Assembly (NCBI GenBank): GCA_018432935.1
Contig: JAHDSF010000017.1
Coordinates: 186,001-250,000 of the forward strand
Direction: 5' to 3'
Source: Rhodospirillales bacterium
GTDB taxonomy: Bacteria; Pseudomonadota; Alphaproteobacteria; Rhodospirillales; Shumkoniaceae
Length of the DNA: 64,000 bases
The position numbers and the translations under genes are program-made. The notes under the pieces were generated by a model that had not been told where the DNA came from, did no database searches, and saw only the letters and a list, made by a program, of their open reading frames with translations. Below, piece after piece: positions 35,701 to 43,504 of the stretch (its first letter is position 1; each line of letters starts with the position of its first letter).

Positions 35701-36077
35701 AACGCCGGAGGAACGGGAACCTTGTCGAGCAGGTCGAGCACCACCGCGGCGCCGAGGTCGAAATGGCGCAGCAGGTAGTTCCCCTTGAGCCTGGCGCTCA
35801 CCGTCACCCCGTCCGCCTCGGTGCGGATCTCGGCGATGTAACGGTCGAGCTGCCGCAGCGCGGCTGTGTAGTCGGTATCGACCGTACGGCTGAAGCGCAC
35901 TGTCAGCCGGTCGCCGTCGATCGCCGCTGCATGGCCCACAGGTTCCTGCCAGTTGAACACGATCCGGCCATAGCCTTCATGCGCCGCGGCGCGCAACGGC
36001 ACGCTCTCGGCTCCTGCCGCCCACGGTGCCGCGAGCGCCACCAGGACCGGAAAGATTCGCGTCCAGCAGCCGGGCAT
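32790..36077 (-). CDS. Large periplasmic protein with AMIN-like repeats and TPR region, motility locus
   Basis: A 1095-residue exported protein (signal peptide about 1-23). Two clear repeats (about 32-115, GYGRIVFNWQEPVG; about 160-247, GFTRIVFDWPERVG) and a third weaker one (about 318-395) look like AMIN-type beta domains, which in other proteins bind peptidoglycan. A Pro/Ala-rich linker (about 250-315) separates repeats two and three. The C-terminal half (about 530-1095) is alpha-helical with TPR-like periodicity. It starts 9 bases after motB, so it may anchor or organise motor parts at the cell wall. That role is inference; I know no exact match. Confidence 0.8.
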   Translation of the reverse strand: MPGCWTRIFPVLVALAAPWAAGAESVPLRAAAHEGYGRIVFNWQEPVGHAAAIDGDRLTVRFSRTVDTDYTAALRQLDRYIAEIRTEADGVTVSARLKGNYLLRHFDLGAAVVLDLLDKVPVPPAFEAPSRGAPTELINRPVAEVMDEAPQIAVRTGIHQGFTRIVFDWPERVGYRIDRDGETTTIVFDRGARADLSELQQRSLPRLLGARADRRDGRLVVTLRTAPDAGVRHFPTGPKVVVDIAAPGVSGEGKAVAAAPAAAAATARRPAALRPASEPQPAPAPEPKAKPTVPQPVAAASPAPAAPPKPDVPPAEAVSLRIDWNEPVAAAVFRRAGRLWAVFDKPTPIDVAALQAAAGEVVRSVEQVPVSRGIGLRMETAAGFNPVLKREGLAWLLEFRKGELRPQADIEVRPQPSSPVGPRLFVPVPEPGEAIVVNDPEVGDTLAVVPVIPLGHGISAEHQYPQLRILESGQGLVVRPNVDGLRVRSLRQGVEISSGGQMMISGVSPAAEASGKLAPAQPMTRVFDFERWRQGGLDGFAPAKHALLKAVAETPDGPARDELRLGLARFFIAYGMGAEALGVLDVAAAERPELAARPEFRALKGAAAFLLARYDEAVEALDDRALDLNDEALFWRAAAKARNGDMGGAAAELMGRGAVVRTYPPLIKQPLAMLTAEAATEVGDIRQAKRYVELLAAEPLSPARKGELAYLKGRLAELTGAFDDAVFEWDKAIAGVHRPSRARAALARAELLLKLRKIDIPEAAEEIEKLRFAWRGDDFEFNLLHRLAELYMRQNDYGAGLRTLRQLATNFRDHPKAKQVSEEMAGAFSYLYLEGGADTLAPVTAIALYDEFRELTPAGEKGDEMIRKLADRLVFVDLLGRAAELLENQVRFRLDGDQKARVGARLALVRILDRQPQLAIDALDISGHPAIDADLARQRRHLRARALVGLGQMDKALELLKGDETADGSLLRAEILWQVKDWPGAAQALVRVAEESGAAPGKPLSEAQARHVLNLAIALTLGGNERAVVRLRENYDAAMAQTAFKDAFRLIASPQTLGIIDYRTIASRVNDAENFQSFMAAYKEKLRTGRLSQIN

Positions 36078-36086
36078 CCTCAGTGT

Positions 36087-36788
36087 CTAGTCCTCCGCCA
36101 AGTCCGGCAGGATCACAATGTCGACCCGCCGCGCCAGGGCCTTCCGCTGGTCCTCGGGCAGCGCGGGCAGGCTCGCAAAGGCGCTGTCGGCAACCCCCAG
36201 GGCCAGGATGTCGCGGTCGTATCCGGACCGCCGCAGGGCATTGCCGACGGCGACCGCACGTGCCGTCGAGAGTTCCCAGTTGGAGACGTAGCGACCGGAC
36301 GGCACCGCCGGATCGGTATGTCCCCTGACCGCGACCTCGTTGCCGATATTGCGCAGAACGCCGCCGATGTCGAACAGCGCCTTGCGCGCCCTTTCGGAGA
36401 GCACTGCGCTGTCGGATTCAAACAGCAGGTCCCCAGGCAGCACGATCACCAGACGATCGTCGTAGCGCACCACCCGAGCGCTTTGCAGCAGCGGGTCGGC
36501 ATGCACCGTCTCGTCCAGCACCACCGACAGATAATCGAGGTTGATGGCACGCCGGCGAAACGTGGTCGAGATGCTGTGGCGGGCAGAAGCCGGCGCCGCT
36601 CGCACCGTCACGCCAGGATTGAGGCTGAGCGACAGGGTGTCGGTCAGGCTTTCCCATTTGCCGATTCCGACGTGGGACATCGCGAACAGCATGACGAAGA
36701 ACGTCAGCAGCAGCGAGACGAGATCGGTGAAGGTGACCATCCAGCCGACGCCCGAGATCGCGGGCCGAGATTCCTCGTCGAGGTTCAT
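36087..36788 (-). CDS. motB: MotB-type stator protein
   Basis: A 233-residue MotB-like protein. One N-terminal membrane helix carries the key acidic residue (FTDLVSLLLTFFVML, Asp 22), which in MotB conducts protons. The C-terminal OmpA-type domain (VRGHTDPAVPSGRYVSNWELSTARA) binds peptidoglycan. It begins with an ATGA overlap on a second MotB-like gene. No motA is present in the window, so its partner must be elsewhere. Confidence 0.85.
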   Translation of the reverse strand: MNLDEESRPAISGVGWMVTFTDLVSLLLTFFVMLFAMSHVGIGKWESLTDTLSLSLNPGVTVRAAPASARHSISTTFRRRAINLDYLSVVLDETVHADPLLQSARVVRYDDRLVIVLPGDLLFESDSAVLSERARKALFDIGGVLRNIGNEVAVRGHTDPAVPSGRYVSNWELSTARAVAVGNALRRSGYDRDILALGVADSAFASLPALPEDQRKALARRVDIVILPDLAED

Positions 36789-37474
36789 CGTCTACTCTCC
36801 CCGACCCACAGTCCCCCCTCGTCGGCGGCACGGACGTAGAACCACAAGACGGCTTCATGCGGCTTGCCCGGCTTGAGGCCGACGGCGATCGTCCCGGGCG
36901 GGGCGCCGCGGCCGACCATCTCGCGGGCGAAGGTCCCGATCCGTTGCATCGGCATGGTAAGCCCGATCGGCAGCACGCCATGCTCGATGGTGTCGCTCCC
37001 CAGCACCAGCTCCATGTCGTAACGGAGGCCGGCAGGAGCGCCGCTCAAGGCCGCGACGATGCGGTCGAGGAGCGTCAAGAGCTCCGGCCGGACCTTCTCG
37101 ATGCCGGGCTGGAACAGAGCGTCGGCCGCCAGCCGCACCCGCATCGCCCGCCCCGGCTGCACGACTTCGATCTCGATGACCTCGATCGCCGACGAGAACA
37201 GCCGCGTCACCTGCTCCTGGAACCGCTGGCCGGCGAGCACGTCGCCCTCCAGGGCATTGAAGGCCGTCAGCTCGGTAATCGGCGGCATGATCGCGGCAAA
37301 CGTCGACGTCAGGCTGTCCATCACCGCCTTGCTGCGGACGTGCTCGAACGAGGATATCGAAACCAGGACGATGAAGAAGGCGAGCACGAGGAGATACAGG
37401 CCGAGGAACAGGGTGATCGTGCTGTTGACACCCGATTCGGCTCTTACCGTCTCGATCGTGCCGGTCTCATCCAT
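36785..37474 (-). CDS. MotB-like membrane protein lacking the channel aspartate
   Basis: A 229-residue protein with one N-terminal membrane helix (about 19-41, TITLFLGLYLLVLAFFIVLVSIS) and an OmpA/MotB-like C-terminal region that is poorly conserved. Unlike MotB, the helix has no Asp or Glu, so it cannot carry protons in the usual way. It lies between cheZ and motB and overlaps motB, so it could be an accessory stator part or a non-conducting paralogue. ATG 37474 fits the short N-terminus; the longer frame overlaps cheZ. Confidence 0.75.
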   Translation of the reverse strand: MDETGTIETVRAESGVNSTITLFLGLYLLVLAFFIVLVSISSFEHVRSKAVMDSLTSTFAAIMPPITELTAFNALEGDVLAGQRFQEQVTRLFSSAIEVIEIEVVQPGRAMRVRLAADALFQPGIEKVRPELLTLLDRIVAALSGAPAGLRYDMELVLGSDTIEHGVLPIGLTMPMQRIGTFAREMVGRGAPPGTIAVGLKPGKPHEAVLWFYVRAADEGGLWVGESRR

Positions 37475-37481
37475 GCTGCCC

Positions 37482-38147
37482 CTAGTTGAAGCTGGCGAGC
37501 AGCAGGTCGATCTGGGCCTGCGACATCGCGTCCTTGGCAAGCTGCGGGCCGTGCAGCAGATTGCTGTCGTCCGTGCTTTCCGGCTCCGGCTCGGCCTTGG
37601 CCGCCGGTTCGACCGGTGCGCGGTTTCGCGTCTCGGCGGAGCCGAAAGTGGCCAGCAAGGCGTCCACCTTCTCCTCGATGTGCTTCAGCACACCGACGAC
37701 CTTGGTGATCCGCTGCCCGGTGATGTCCTGGAAGCCGCACGCCTCATAGATCCGGGTCGTCGCATCCATGAGCTGCTCGGAGTGGGAACCCTGCACCTCC
37801 GCCATGACGCCCTCGATGATCTCGGTCGCGTCCATGATGGCGTTGGTCGCCTCCGCGGTGGCGGCAACGATGGCGTCGAGCTCGTCCGCCGCCGCCGGCA
37901 GGTACTCCTCCTTGACCTGCTCGGGGCGGATCGAGCGGATCTCGTCCTTCGCCTCGCCGATGACCCGGGCCAGGTCCTCGAGTTCGCCGTAAAGCGCCAT
38001 GTCGGCGGCGGTGAGGTCGCCCTTAAGCGTCGACATCGCGCTGTAGACGACCTCGACAACGTCCCGCGATTTGACGGTGTCGCCGTGCCTGGACCGGATC
38101 TCCTCCAGACACTTCAGCAGTCCGGCGTCGGCGCGGGCGGTCGGCAT
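37482..38147 (-). CDS. cheZ: CheZ phosphatase (second copy)
   Basis: A 221-residue CheZ. The catalytic helix has FQDITGQR, with D141 and Q145 equivalent to E. coli D143 and Q147. The C-terminal MSQAQIDLLLASF (208-220) is the CheY-docking tail. It follows cheY by 11 bases, the classical pairing for removal of phosphate from CheY. A shorter paralogue lies at 2997-3530; both tails share a nearly identical lead-in (LL-GPQ). Confidence 0.92.
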   Translation of the reverse strand: MPTARADAGLLKCLEEIRSRHGDTVKSRDVVEVVYSAMSTLKGDLTAADMALYGELEDLARVIGEAKDEIRSIRPEQVKEEYLPAAADELDAIVAATAEATNAIMDATEIIEGVMAEVQGSHSEQLMDATTRIYEACGFQDITGQRITKVVGVLKHIEEKVDALLATFGSAETRNRAPVEPAAKAEPEPESTDDSNLLHGPQLAKDAMSQAQIDLLLASFN

Positions 38148-38158
38148 GGCGGAGCTCC

Positions 38159-38545
38159 CTAGAAGTCGCCCAGCACGCTGGCGATCTTGGCCCGGAGCGT
38201 CTCGGCGTTGAACGGCTTGACGATGTAGTTGGAGACCCCGGCCTCCTTCGCCGCAATGACGTTCTCCGACTTGCTTTCGGCTGTCACCATGATGAACGGG
38301 ATATGCTTCAGCTTCGCGTCGGCACGAACCTCCCGCAATAGCTGGATGCCGGTCATCGGCTCCATATTCCAGTCGGAGATGACCAGGCCGAACGTCTGGT
38401 CGCGGAGCATGCGGAGAGCCTCCGAGCCGTCCGAAGCCTCGAAGACGTTGTTGAAATTGAGCTGACGCAGAAGGTTGCGGAGAATCCGCAGCATCGTCTT
38501 GTAGTCATCCACGACAAGGATGTTCATATTCATGTCGACAGCCAT
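38159..38545 (-). CDS. cheY: Chemotaxis response regulator CheY
   Basis: A 128-residue stand-alone receiver with all key residues: acidic pair D13/D14, phospho-acceptor D58, T88 and K110. It is closest in form to CheY (VISDWNMEPMTG, IVKPF). Phosphorylated CheY binds FliM to change rotation. GGAG lies 8-9 bases before ATG 38545. The 118-base space to motE may hold its own promoter. Confidence 0.95.
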   Translation of the reverse strand: MAVDMNMNILVVDDYKTMLRILRNLLRQLNFNNVFEASDGSEALRMLRDQTFGLVISDWNMEPMTGIQLLREVRADAKLKHIPFIMVTAESKSENVIAAKEAGVSNYIVKPFNAETLRAKIASVLGDF

Positions 38546-38663
38546 AGATCACTCCATCCGTAGGCCACCGCACCAGTCTCGGCACGCAGGTTGTTGTTAA
38601 CGGGCGCTACCATGGCGCACGATGAATTGCAAAGCAATTTCCGTCGCAAGGACTTCGTTCTCG

Positions 38664-39455
38664 TCACCTCGCAGCGGTACGTGGAAGCTGACGCAGGCGC
38701 GCCAACTCCACCGTCATGTCCTTGGCCTTGGCCGGATCCATCGAGGACATGATCGGTGCCAGACGACGCTCGTTCATGCGTTCGGCGACCATCAGGAGGG
38801 TGTCCATGTCGAGTTCCTCGAAGATCCTGGCCGCGTCCTTCGGCTTCATGTTCTCGTAGATCTTGACCAGGCTCTCCATCTTGCCGGCTTGCTGCTGGTC
38901 GTAGGTCTTGATCAACCCCTCGATCGTCGTCTGCAGCTGCTTCAACTCGGTTACTTTGACCTGGATTCGCTCTTCCGCGGCCCGCATCAGCCCTTCCCGG
39001 GTGGCGATCTCACGCTCCCGCGCATCGAGCTCGTCCCGGCGTTCCGCGAGCCTCTGCAGAACGTCGATCTCGGAGGCCGTCAACAGAGTGGGATCGTCGG
39101 TGAACGGCCGTTGCGCCGAAGCCGGCTTGTCGGGCTGCTGGCCGGCGGACGCCGTCCCGGTGGCAGGAGCCGGCACCGCAGTGCCGGAGGCGGCCGGCGC
39201 CGGCGCCTTGCCGGAAGTCCCCGCAGCCGGCTGGGCCGGTGCCGCGGCGGCAGGCGGGTTCAGCGGCTTGGGCGCGCCAGGGGTCGGCTTCGGCACCGCA
39301 CCGGGCTGCTGCTGGGCCGAAGCTCCCGTCGGGCCCACCATGCCGTCCCGCCATGCATCGACGCCTTCGACCACCGCCCCGATCTTCACGGTCAGGAGCA
39401 GCGAGGCGGCGAAGATCGTCAGCGGAAGAAAGCGGATGCGTGCGAGAAATCCCAT
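38664..39455 (-). CDS. motE: MotE-like protein (MgtE N-terminal-type domain)
   Basis: A 263-residue protein with an N-terminal membrane helix (about 9-30), an Ala/Pro-rich periplasmic linker (about 45-95), a coiled coil (about 120-185) and a C-terminal MgtE-N-like helical repeat (NMKPKDAARIFEELDMDTLLMVAERM). Proteins of this type, called MotE in rhizobia, aid folding or stability of MotC and are common in alphaproteobacterial fliM regions. It follows the DUF6468-like gene by 12 bases. Confidence 0.82.
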   Translation of the reverse strand: MGFLARIRFLPLTIFAASLLLTVKIGAVVEGVDAWRDGMVGPTGASAQQQPGAVPKPTPGAPKPLNPPAAAAPAQPAAGTSGKAPAPAASGTAVPAPATGTASAGQQPDKPASAQRPFTDDPTLLTASEIDVLQRLAERRDELDAREREIATREGLMRAAEERIQVKVTELKQLQTTIEGLIKTYDQQQAGKMESLVKIYENMKPKDAARIFEELDMDTLLMVAERMNERRLAPIMSSMDPAKAKDMTVELARLRQLPRTAAR

Positions 39456-39467
39456 CTCCGTCCTCGC

Positions 39468-39959
39468 TCACCGTGCCATCCGCAGGGCCTTGAGAAGCTC
39501 GTCCGCAGGGTCGCCCGAGGACTTCTTCTCGGATTCGCTTCGCGCCGAGGGAACCTCGTCGCGGGCAGCCTTGAGCTCCGGCAGCACTTCCTTGGCGGGC
39601 TTCGGCTTGGGCGCCGCCGCTCGCGGCGCTTCGCCGCCGCCATCGCGCGCGGCGCGCACTAGGTTCTCGAGCCGGTCGGCGGCGGTCCCGCCGCGCTCGG
39701 TCAGAAAGGCCAAGTCGTCACGCAGCGCCTGCGCCCGCTCCGAAGAAGCCTGCAACTCGGCGACCGAAGATTTCAGCCGCCCCACGCTCTCCTCCGCCCT
39801 GGCGGTCGCCTGGGCGAACGAGGCGGCCAACGCATCAAGCTCGGCCTTGTGATTCTTCAGGCCTTTCAGCCTGCGGTTGAGGACGACCGCGTAGCCGATC
39901 GTCACCACCAGCAGGACCGAAACCAGCACATCGAGCAGCAGGGAGAGTGGCACGGTCAC
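39468..39959 (-). CDS. DUF6468-like membrane-anchored coiled-coil protein
   Basis: A 163-residue protein with one N-terminal membrane helix (about 5-26) and a long coiled coil (about 30-100), followed by a low-complexity tail. Proteins of this shape between fliM and motE are usually annotated DUF6468 in alphaproteobacteria; I recall this family from synteny rather than from a search. Function is unknown. The ATG overlaps the fliM stop. Confidence 0.7.
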   Translation of the reverse strand: MTVPLSLLLDVLVSVLLVVTIGYAVVLNRRLKGLKNHKAELDALAASFAQATARAEESVGRLKSSVAELQASSERAQALRDDLAFLTERGGTAADRLENLVRAARDGGGEAPRAAAPKPKPAKEVLPELKAARDEVPSARSESEKKSSGDPADELLKALRMAR

Positions 39960-41116
39960 TCCTTCGGCTTCTGCGTGATTCGGTTGTCGATCCGCACGGC
40001 GATGCTATCGCCTCTCCGCCCCATCTTGCCACTATACATCGGTATTTCCCCGCAGCGGAGCTCGATGGTCGAATCGGGCGTCGCGTCCAGCATGATCCTC
40101 GAGCCGACCTTGAGATCGAAGACGTCCTTCAGGCGCATCGTCTGCTCGTCCAGAACAGCCTCAAGCTCGACGTCGGTCTGCCACAGCTCTTCGACCAGGT
40201 GGGTCTCCCAGATCGAGTCGCGGCCGAACTTCTCGCCCATGAACATCTGCAGCAGCAGCTCGCGCACGGGCTCGAGGGTGGCGTAGGGCAGCAGCAGTTC
40301 GAGGCGGCCGCCGCGGTCCTCCATGTCGATCCTGAGCTTGGTCACGATGGCGGCGTTGGAGGGGCGCGATATGGTCGCGAACCGGGGGTTGGTCTCAAGG
40401 CGGTCGAAACGGAACGTCACCGGGCTCAACGGCTCGAAGGCGGCCGACAGGTCGCTCAGCATGACATGGATCATGCGCTCGACCAGGCTGCGCTCGATGG
40501 TCGTGTAGGGGCGGCCCTCGATGCGCATCGCGGCGGTCCCGCGCCGCCCGCCCAGAAGCACGTCGACGATCGAATAGATCAGCGAGGAATCGACGGTGAT
40601 CAGGCCGTAGTTGTCCCACTCCTCGGCCTTGAAGACGCTCAGCATCGCCGGCAGGGGAATCGAGTTCAGATAGTCGCCGAAGCGGATCGAGGTGATGTTG
40701 TCGAGCGATACCTCGACGTTGTCCGAGGTGAAGTTGCGCATCGAGGTCGACATCATGCGCACCAAGCGGTCGAACACGACCTCCAGCATCGGCAGGCGTT
40801 CGTACGACACCAGGGCGCTGTTGAGGATCGCCTGGATGCCGGACTTCTCGCCGGCCGAATCGTGGTCGTCGTCGAAGCCGAGAAGGCTGTCGATCTCGTC
40901 CTGGTTGAGGACCCGGGTCGAGCCGCCGCCCGTCACCGAGGTGCTGATGTCGACCGCCGTGCCGGCACCACCCTCGGCATCGCTGATCATCGCCTCCCAC
41001 TCGGCTGCGAGATCGTCCTGCTCGTCACCTTCCCCGCCGCCTTCGGTGCCGGCAATCGAGGCCTCCCATTCCGCCGCGAGGGCGTCTTGGTCTGGCGCGT
41101 CGGCAGGTGCGGTCAT
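39956..41116 (-). CDS. fliM: Flagellar switch protein FliM
   Basis: A 386-residue FliM. The CheY-P binding peptide LNQDEIDSLLGF sits at about 70-81, not at the extreme N-terminus as usual, because a 65-residue acidic extension precedes it. The extension holds two copies of DxLAAEWEAxI (11-21 and 34-44). The middle domain (ALVSYERLPMLEVVFDRLVRMM, SLIYSIVDVLLGG) and the C-terminal SpoA domain (LKVGSRIMLDA) are normal. Forms the C-ring. Confidence 0.96.
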   Translation of the reverse strand: MTAPADAPDQDALAAEWEASIAGTEGGGEGDEQDDLAAEWEAMISDAEGGAGTAVDISTSVTGGGSTRVLNQDEIDSLLGFDDDHDSAGEKSGIQAILNSALVSYERLPMLEVVFDRLVRMMSTSMRNFTSDNVEVSLDNITSIRFGDYLNSIPLPAMLSVFKAEEWDNYGLITVDSSLIYSIVDVLLGGRRGTAAMRIEGRPYTTIERSLVERMIHVMLSDLSAAFEPLSPVTFRFDRLETNPRFATISRPSNAAIVTKLRIDMEDRGGRLELLLPYATLEPVRELLLQMFMGEKFGRDSIWETHLVEELWQTDVELEAVLDEQTMRLKDVFDLKVGSRIMLDATPDSTIELRCGEIPMYSGKMGRRGDSIAVRIDNRITQKPKE

Positions 41117-41140
41117 CGAACATCCCCCTTTCGCAAGGGA

Positions 41141-41677
41141 CTACTGTACCAGCATTTCCTTGAACAGAACGTCGTTGACCCGCGCCGGCGCCACCGCCGC
41201 GTTGACCCGGGTCAGCAACTCCTCGCGCAAACGATACATACCGGCCGAGCCCTTCAGATCCTCCAGCCGAAGCTCGCGCAGGTAGACCTGGAAGTTGTCG
41301 ATGATGCGCGGCATCACGGCCTCGATCGTCTTGACGTCTTCCGGCCCCTGCAGCTCCAGGCTGACACGGATCTTCAGGTACGACGTCTTTCTGCTCGCCT
41401 GACTATTCAGGGTGACGAGCTGCTCCGGCAGCTCGAAGAAGACCATTGGCCCGGGCTTGGCCTCGGTCGCATCGGCACCCTCTTGCCCCGCGACCTTCTC
41501 GGCCATCAGCGGCTCGAGAAGACCGGTGAAGTACGCTGCCCCGACGCCGCCCAGGATCAGCAGCAGGGCAGCACCGGCGACCAGCAGCAGCTTCTTCCGG
41601 GAGGCTGATCCGCCACCGGAAGGTTCGCCTTCGTCATCGGCGGACGTTTCCTCGACGTCGTCTTCTTCGTCGGCCAT
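41141..41677 (-). CDS. fliL: Flagellar basal body protein FliL
   Basis: A 178-residue FliL with a short acidic cytoplasmic N-terminus, one membrane helix (about 28-50) and a periplasmic domain (MVFFELPEQLVTLNSQ, then IKTIEAVMPRIIDNFQVYLREL in parts). FliL surrounds or stabilises stators. It is the first gene of the fliL-fliM operon; a CtrA-like site lies 68-82 bases upstream, as known for Caulobacter fliLM. Confidence 0.95.
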   Translation of the reverse strand: MADEEDDVEETSADDEGEPSGGGSASRKKLLLVAGAALLLILGGVGAAYFTGLLEPLMAEKVAGQEGADATEAKPGPMVFFELPEQLVTLNSQASRKTSYLKIRVSLELQGPEDVKTIEAVMPRIIDNFQVYLRELRLEDLKGSAGMYRLREELLTRVNAAVAPARVNDVLFKEMLVQ

Positions 41678-41744
41678 CGCTCGCGTCCAATATGCCCACG
41701 GCAGGAGGCCGTCAGCGCAACCGGGTTACGGTACGGCCCCGCGG

Positions 41745-41759
41745 TTAACAAGTGGTTGA
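41745..41759 (-). promoter_or_regulatory. CtrA-like site upstream of fliL
   Basis: TCAACCACTTGTTAA on the minus strand, one base from TTAA-N7-TTAA. It lies 68-82 bases before the fliL ATG, a distance similar to that seen before flgB and fliX. Confidence 0.55.
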
Positions 41760-41892
41760 GCCGCCGCTGCGACGGTCCCGGCAACTCCTGCCGGGCACGA
41801 CGGTGCCGATCGCCCCTGCCGCTGGGCAAGGAGGTCGCGCCGTGACCGGGACCGACCTGCAACACCCCAGCAAATCCGCGGCGCCACGGCCC

Positions 41893-41908
41893 TGGCACGC
41901 GCCATGCA
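41893..41908 (+). promoter_or_regulatory. Sigma-54 promoter of the flgF operon
   Basis: TGGCACGCGCCATGCA has GG and GC at the correct -24/-12 spacing (10 bases between) and differs from TGGCACG-N4-TTGCA by one base. Transcription would begin about 41919, giving a leader of about 42 bases before flgF. Confidence 0.8.
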
Positions 41909-41960
41909 TATTGCCTTCCGGCTATCCATGGGAATGGCCAAGAACGGAAACGGGAAGACC

Positions 41961-42698
41961 ATGGAAAACACATCCTACATCGCGGTGGCGCGCCAGGCGA
42001 CGCTGCGACGGCAGCTGGAGATGATCGCCAACAACCTCGCCAACATGAATACGGCGGGGTTCAAGGGCGAGAACATGATGTTCGTCGACCACCTGGTCCG
42101 CAGCCGGGGCGGCGAGCGCATGCTGCCCGAGCAGATGCACTTCGTGCGCGACCTGTCGAGCTACCGGAACTTCGACGAGGGCCCCATCGAGGCGACCAGC
42201 AATCCGCTCGACGTCGCCATCCGCGGCGAGGGCTACTTCGTCGTCGAAACCCCCGAGGGAGCGCGCTACACGCGGACCGGACGCTTCCATTTCGACGAGC
42301 AGGGCCGGATGGTCACCGCTCACGGCTACCCGGTTCTGTCCGATGCGGGCCAGCCGTTCGTGTTCAGCGGCAGCGAATCGAGCATCGACATCGCCCGCGA
42401 CGGAACCGTGTCAGCCGACGACGACGTCATGGGTCGGCTCCGGATCGTGACGTTCGAAAACGAGCACCAGCTGCGCGAGACCTACGGCGGCCTCTACCAG
42501 AGCGACGCCCCGGCCGAGGACAGCGACAACCCCGAGGTGGTGCAGAGCGCCCTCGAGGGTTCCAACGTCAACGGCATTTTCGAGATCACGCGCATGATCG
42601 AAGTCCAGCGCTCGTACGACTCGGCCCGCAAGCTGGTCGAGGCGGAGGACGAGCGGATCAAGAAGGCGATTGGCGAGCTCGCCAAAGTGGCGGCTTAG
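41961..42698 (+). CDS. flgF: Proximal rod protein FlgF
   Basis: A 245-residue rod protein. MENTSYIAV is the standard FlgF start, and ANNLANMNTAGFKGE is the rod/hook signature. The C-terminal helix ends with the heptads typical of axial proteins. ATG 41961 is chosen over 41904, which would overlap the promoter. First gene of flgF-flgG-flgA-flgH. Confidence 0.95.
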   Translation: MENTSYIAVARQATLRRQLEMIANNLANMNTAGFKGENMMFVDHLVRSRGGERMLPEQMHFVRDLSSYRNFDEGPIEATSNPLDVAIRGEGYFVVETPEGARYTRTGRFHFDEQGRMVTAHGYPVLSDAGQPFVFSGSESSIDIARDGTVSADDDVMGRLRIVTFENEHQLRETYGGLYQSDAPAEDSDNPEVVQSALEGSNVNGIFEITRMIEVQRSYDSARKLVEAEDERIKKAIGELAKVAA

Positions 42699-42713
42699 GA
42701 AAGGTAGGGTGTC

Positions 42714-43499
42714 ATGAGATCCTTGAGCATCGCGGCCACCGGAATGCTGGCGCAACAGCGCAACGTCGAGGTGATCTCGAACAACCTCGCCAACATGAAC
42801 ACGACGGCCTTCATGCGCCGGCGCACCGAATTCCACGACCTGCTCTACCAGAACCTGCGCCGGGTCGGCGGGACCTCGTCCGATGCCGGCACCGTGGTGC
42901 CGACCGGCGTCCAGCTCGGCCTGGGGGTCAAGCTGGCGGCCGTCTACCGCATCCACGAGCAGGGCAACCTGTCGGCGACCGACAATACCTTCGACCTCGC
43001 GGTCCAGGGCAAAGGCTTCTTCCAGATCGAGCTGCCGACGGGCGAGACCGCGTATACGCGCGACGGCACCTTCCAGCTCAACGCCGACGGCGAGATCGTG
43101 ACCCACGACGGCTATCCCCTGCAGCCCGGGATCACCGTCCCCGACAACGCCGTTGACGTCAGCATCAACGCGAGCGGCGAGGTGCTGGTGAAGCTCGAGG
43201 GGCAGGTCGATCTGCAGAACGTGGGCCAGATCCAGATCGCCACCTTCCCCAACGACGCCGGCCTTCAGGCGCACGGCGACAACTTGTACCTGGAGACCCC
43301 GGCGTCCGGCAACCCGACCACCGGGAACCCGGGCGCCGTCGGGTTCGGCACCATCCTGCAGGGTTTCCTCGAAACCGCCAACGTGAATGCGGTCGAGGAG
43401 ATCTCGAACCTGATCTCGGCACAGCGCGCCTATGAAATGAACTCGAAGGTCATCCAGACCTCCGACGACATGATGGGCACGCTGACCAACATCAGGTAA
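42714..43499 (+). CDS. flgG: Distal rod protein FlgG
   Basis: A 261-residue FlgG with MRSLSIAATGMLAQQRNVEVISNNLANMNTTAF and the C-terminal ISAQRAYEMNSKVIQTSDDMM. It forms the distal rod that crosses the L and P rings. It starts 15 bases after flgF. Confidence 0.97.
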   Translation: MRSLSIAATGMLAQQRNVEVISNNLANMNTTAFMRRRTEFHDLLYQNLRRVGGTSSDAGTVVPTGVQLGLGVKLAAVYRIHEQGNLSATDNTFDLAVQGKGFFQIELPTGETAYTRDGTFQLNADGEIVTHDGYPLQPGITVPDNAVDVSINASGEVLVKLEGQVDLQNVGQIQIATFPNDAGLQAHGDNLYLETPASGNPTTGNPGAVGFGTILQGFLETANVNAVEEISNLISAQRAYEMNSKVIQTSDDMMGTLTNIR

Positions 43500-43504
43500 C
43501 GACG

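Noticed and set aside
33867..36839. A 990-codon plus-strand frame opposite the AMIN/TPR and motB genes
   Set aside because: The minus-strand genes have a signal peptide, repeats and MotB motifs; the plus frame is low complexity, rich in Arg, His and Gly, as expected of a shadow frame.
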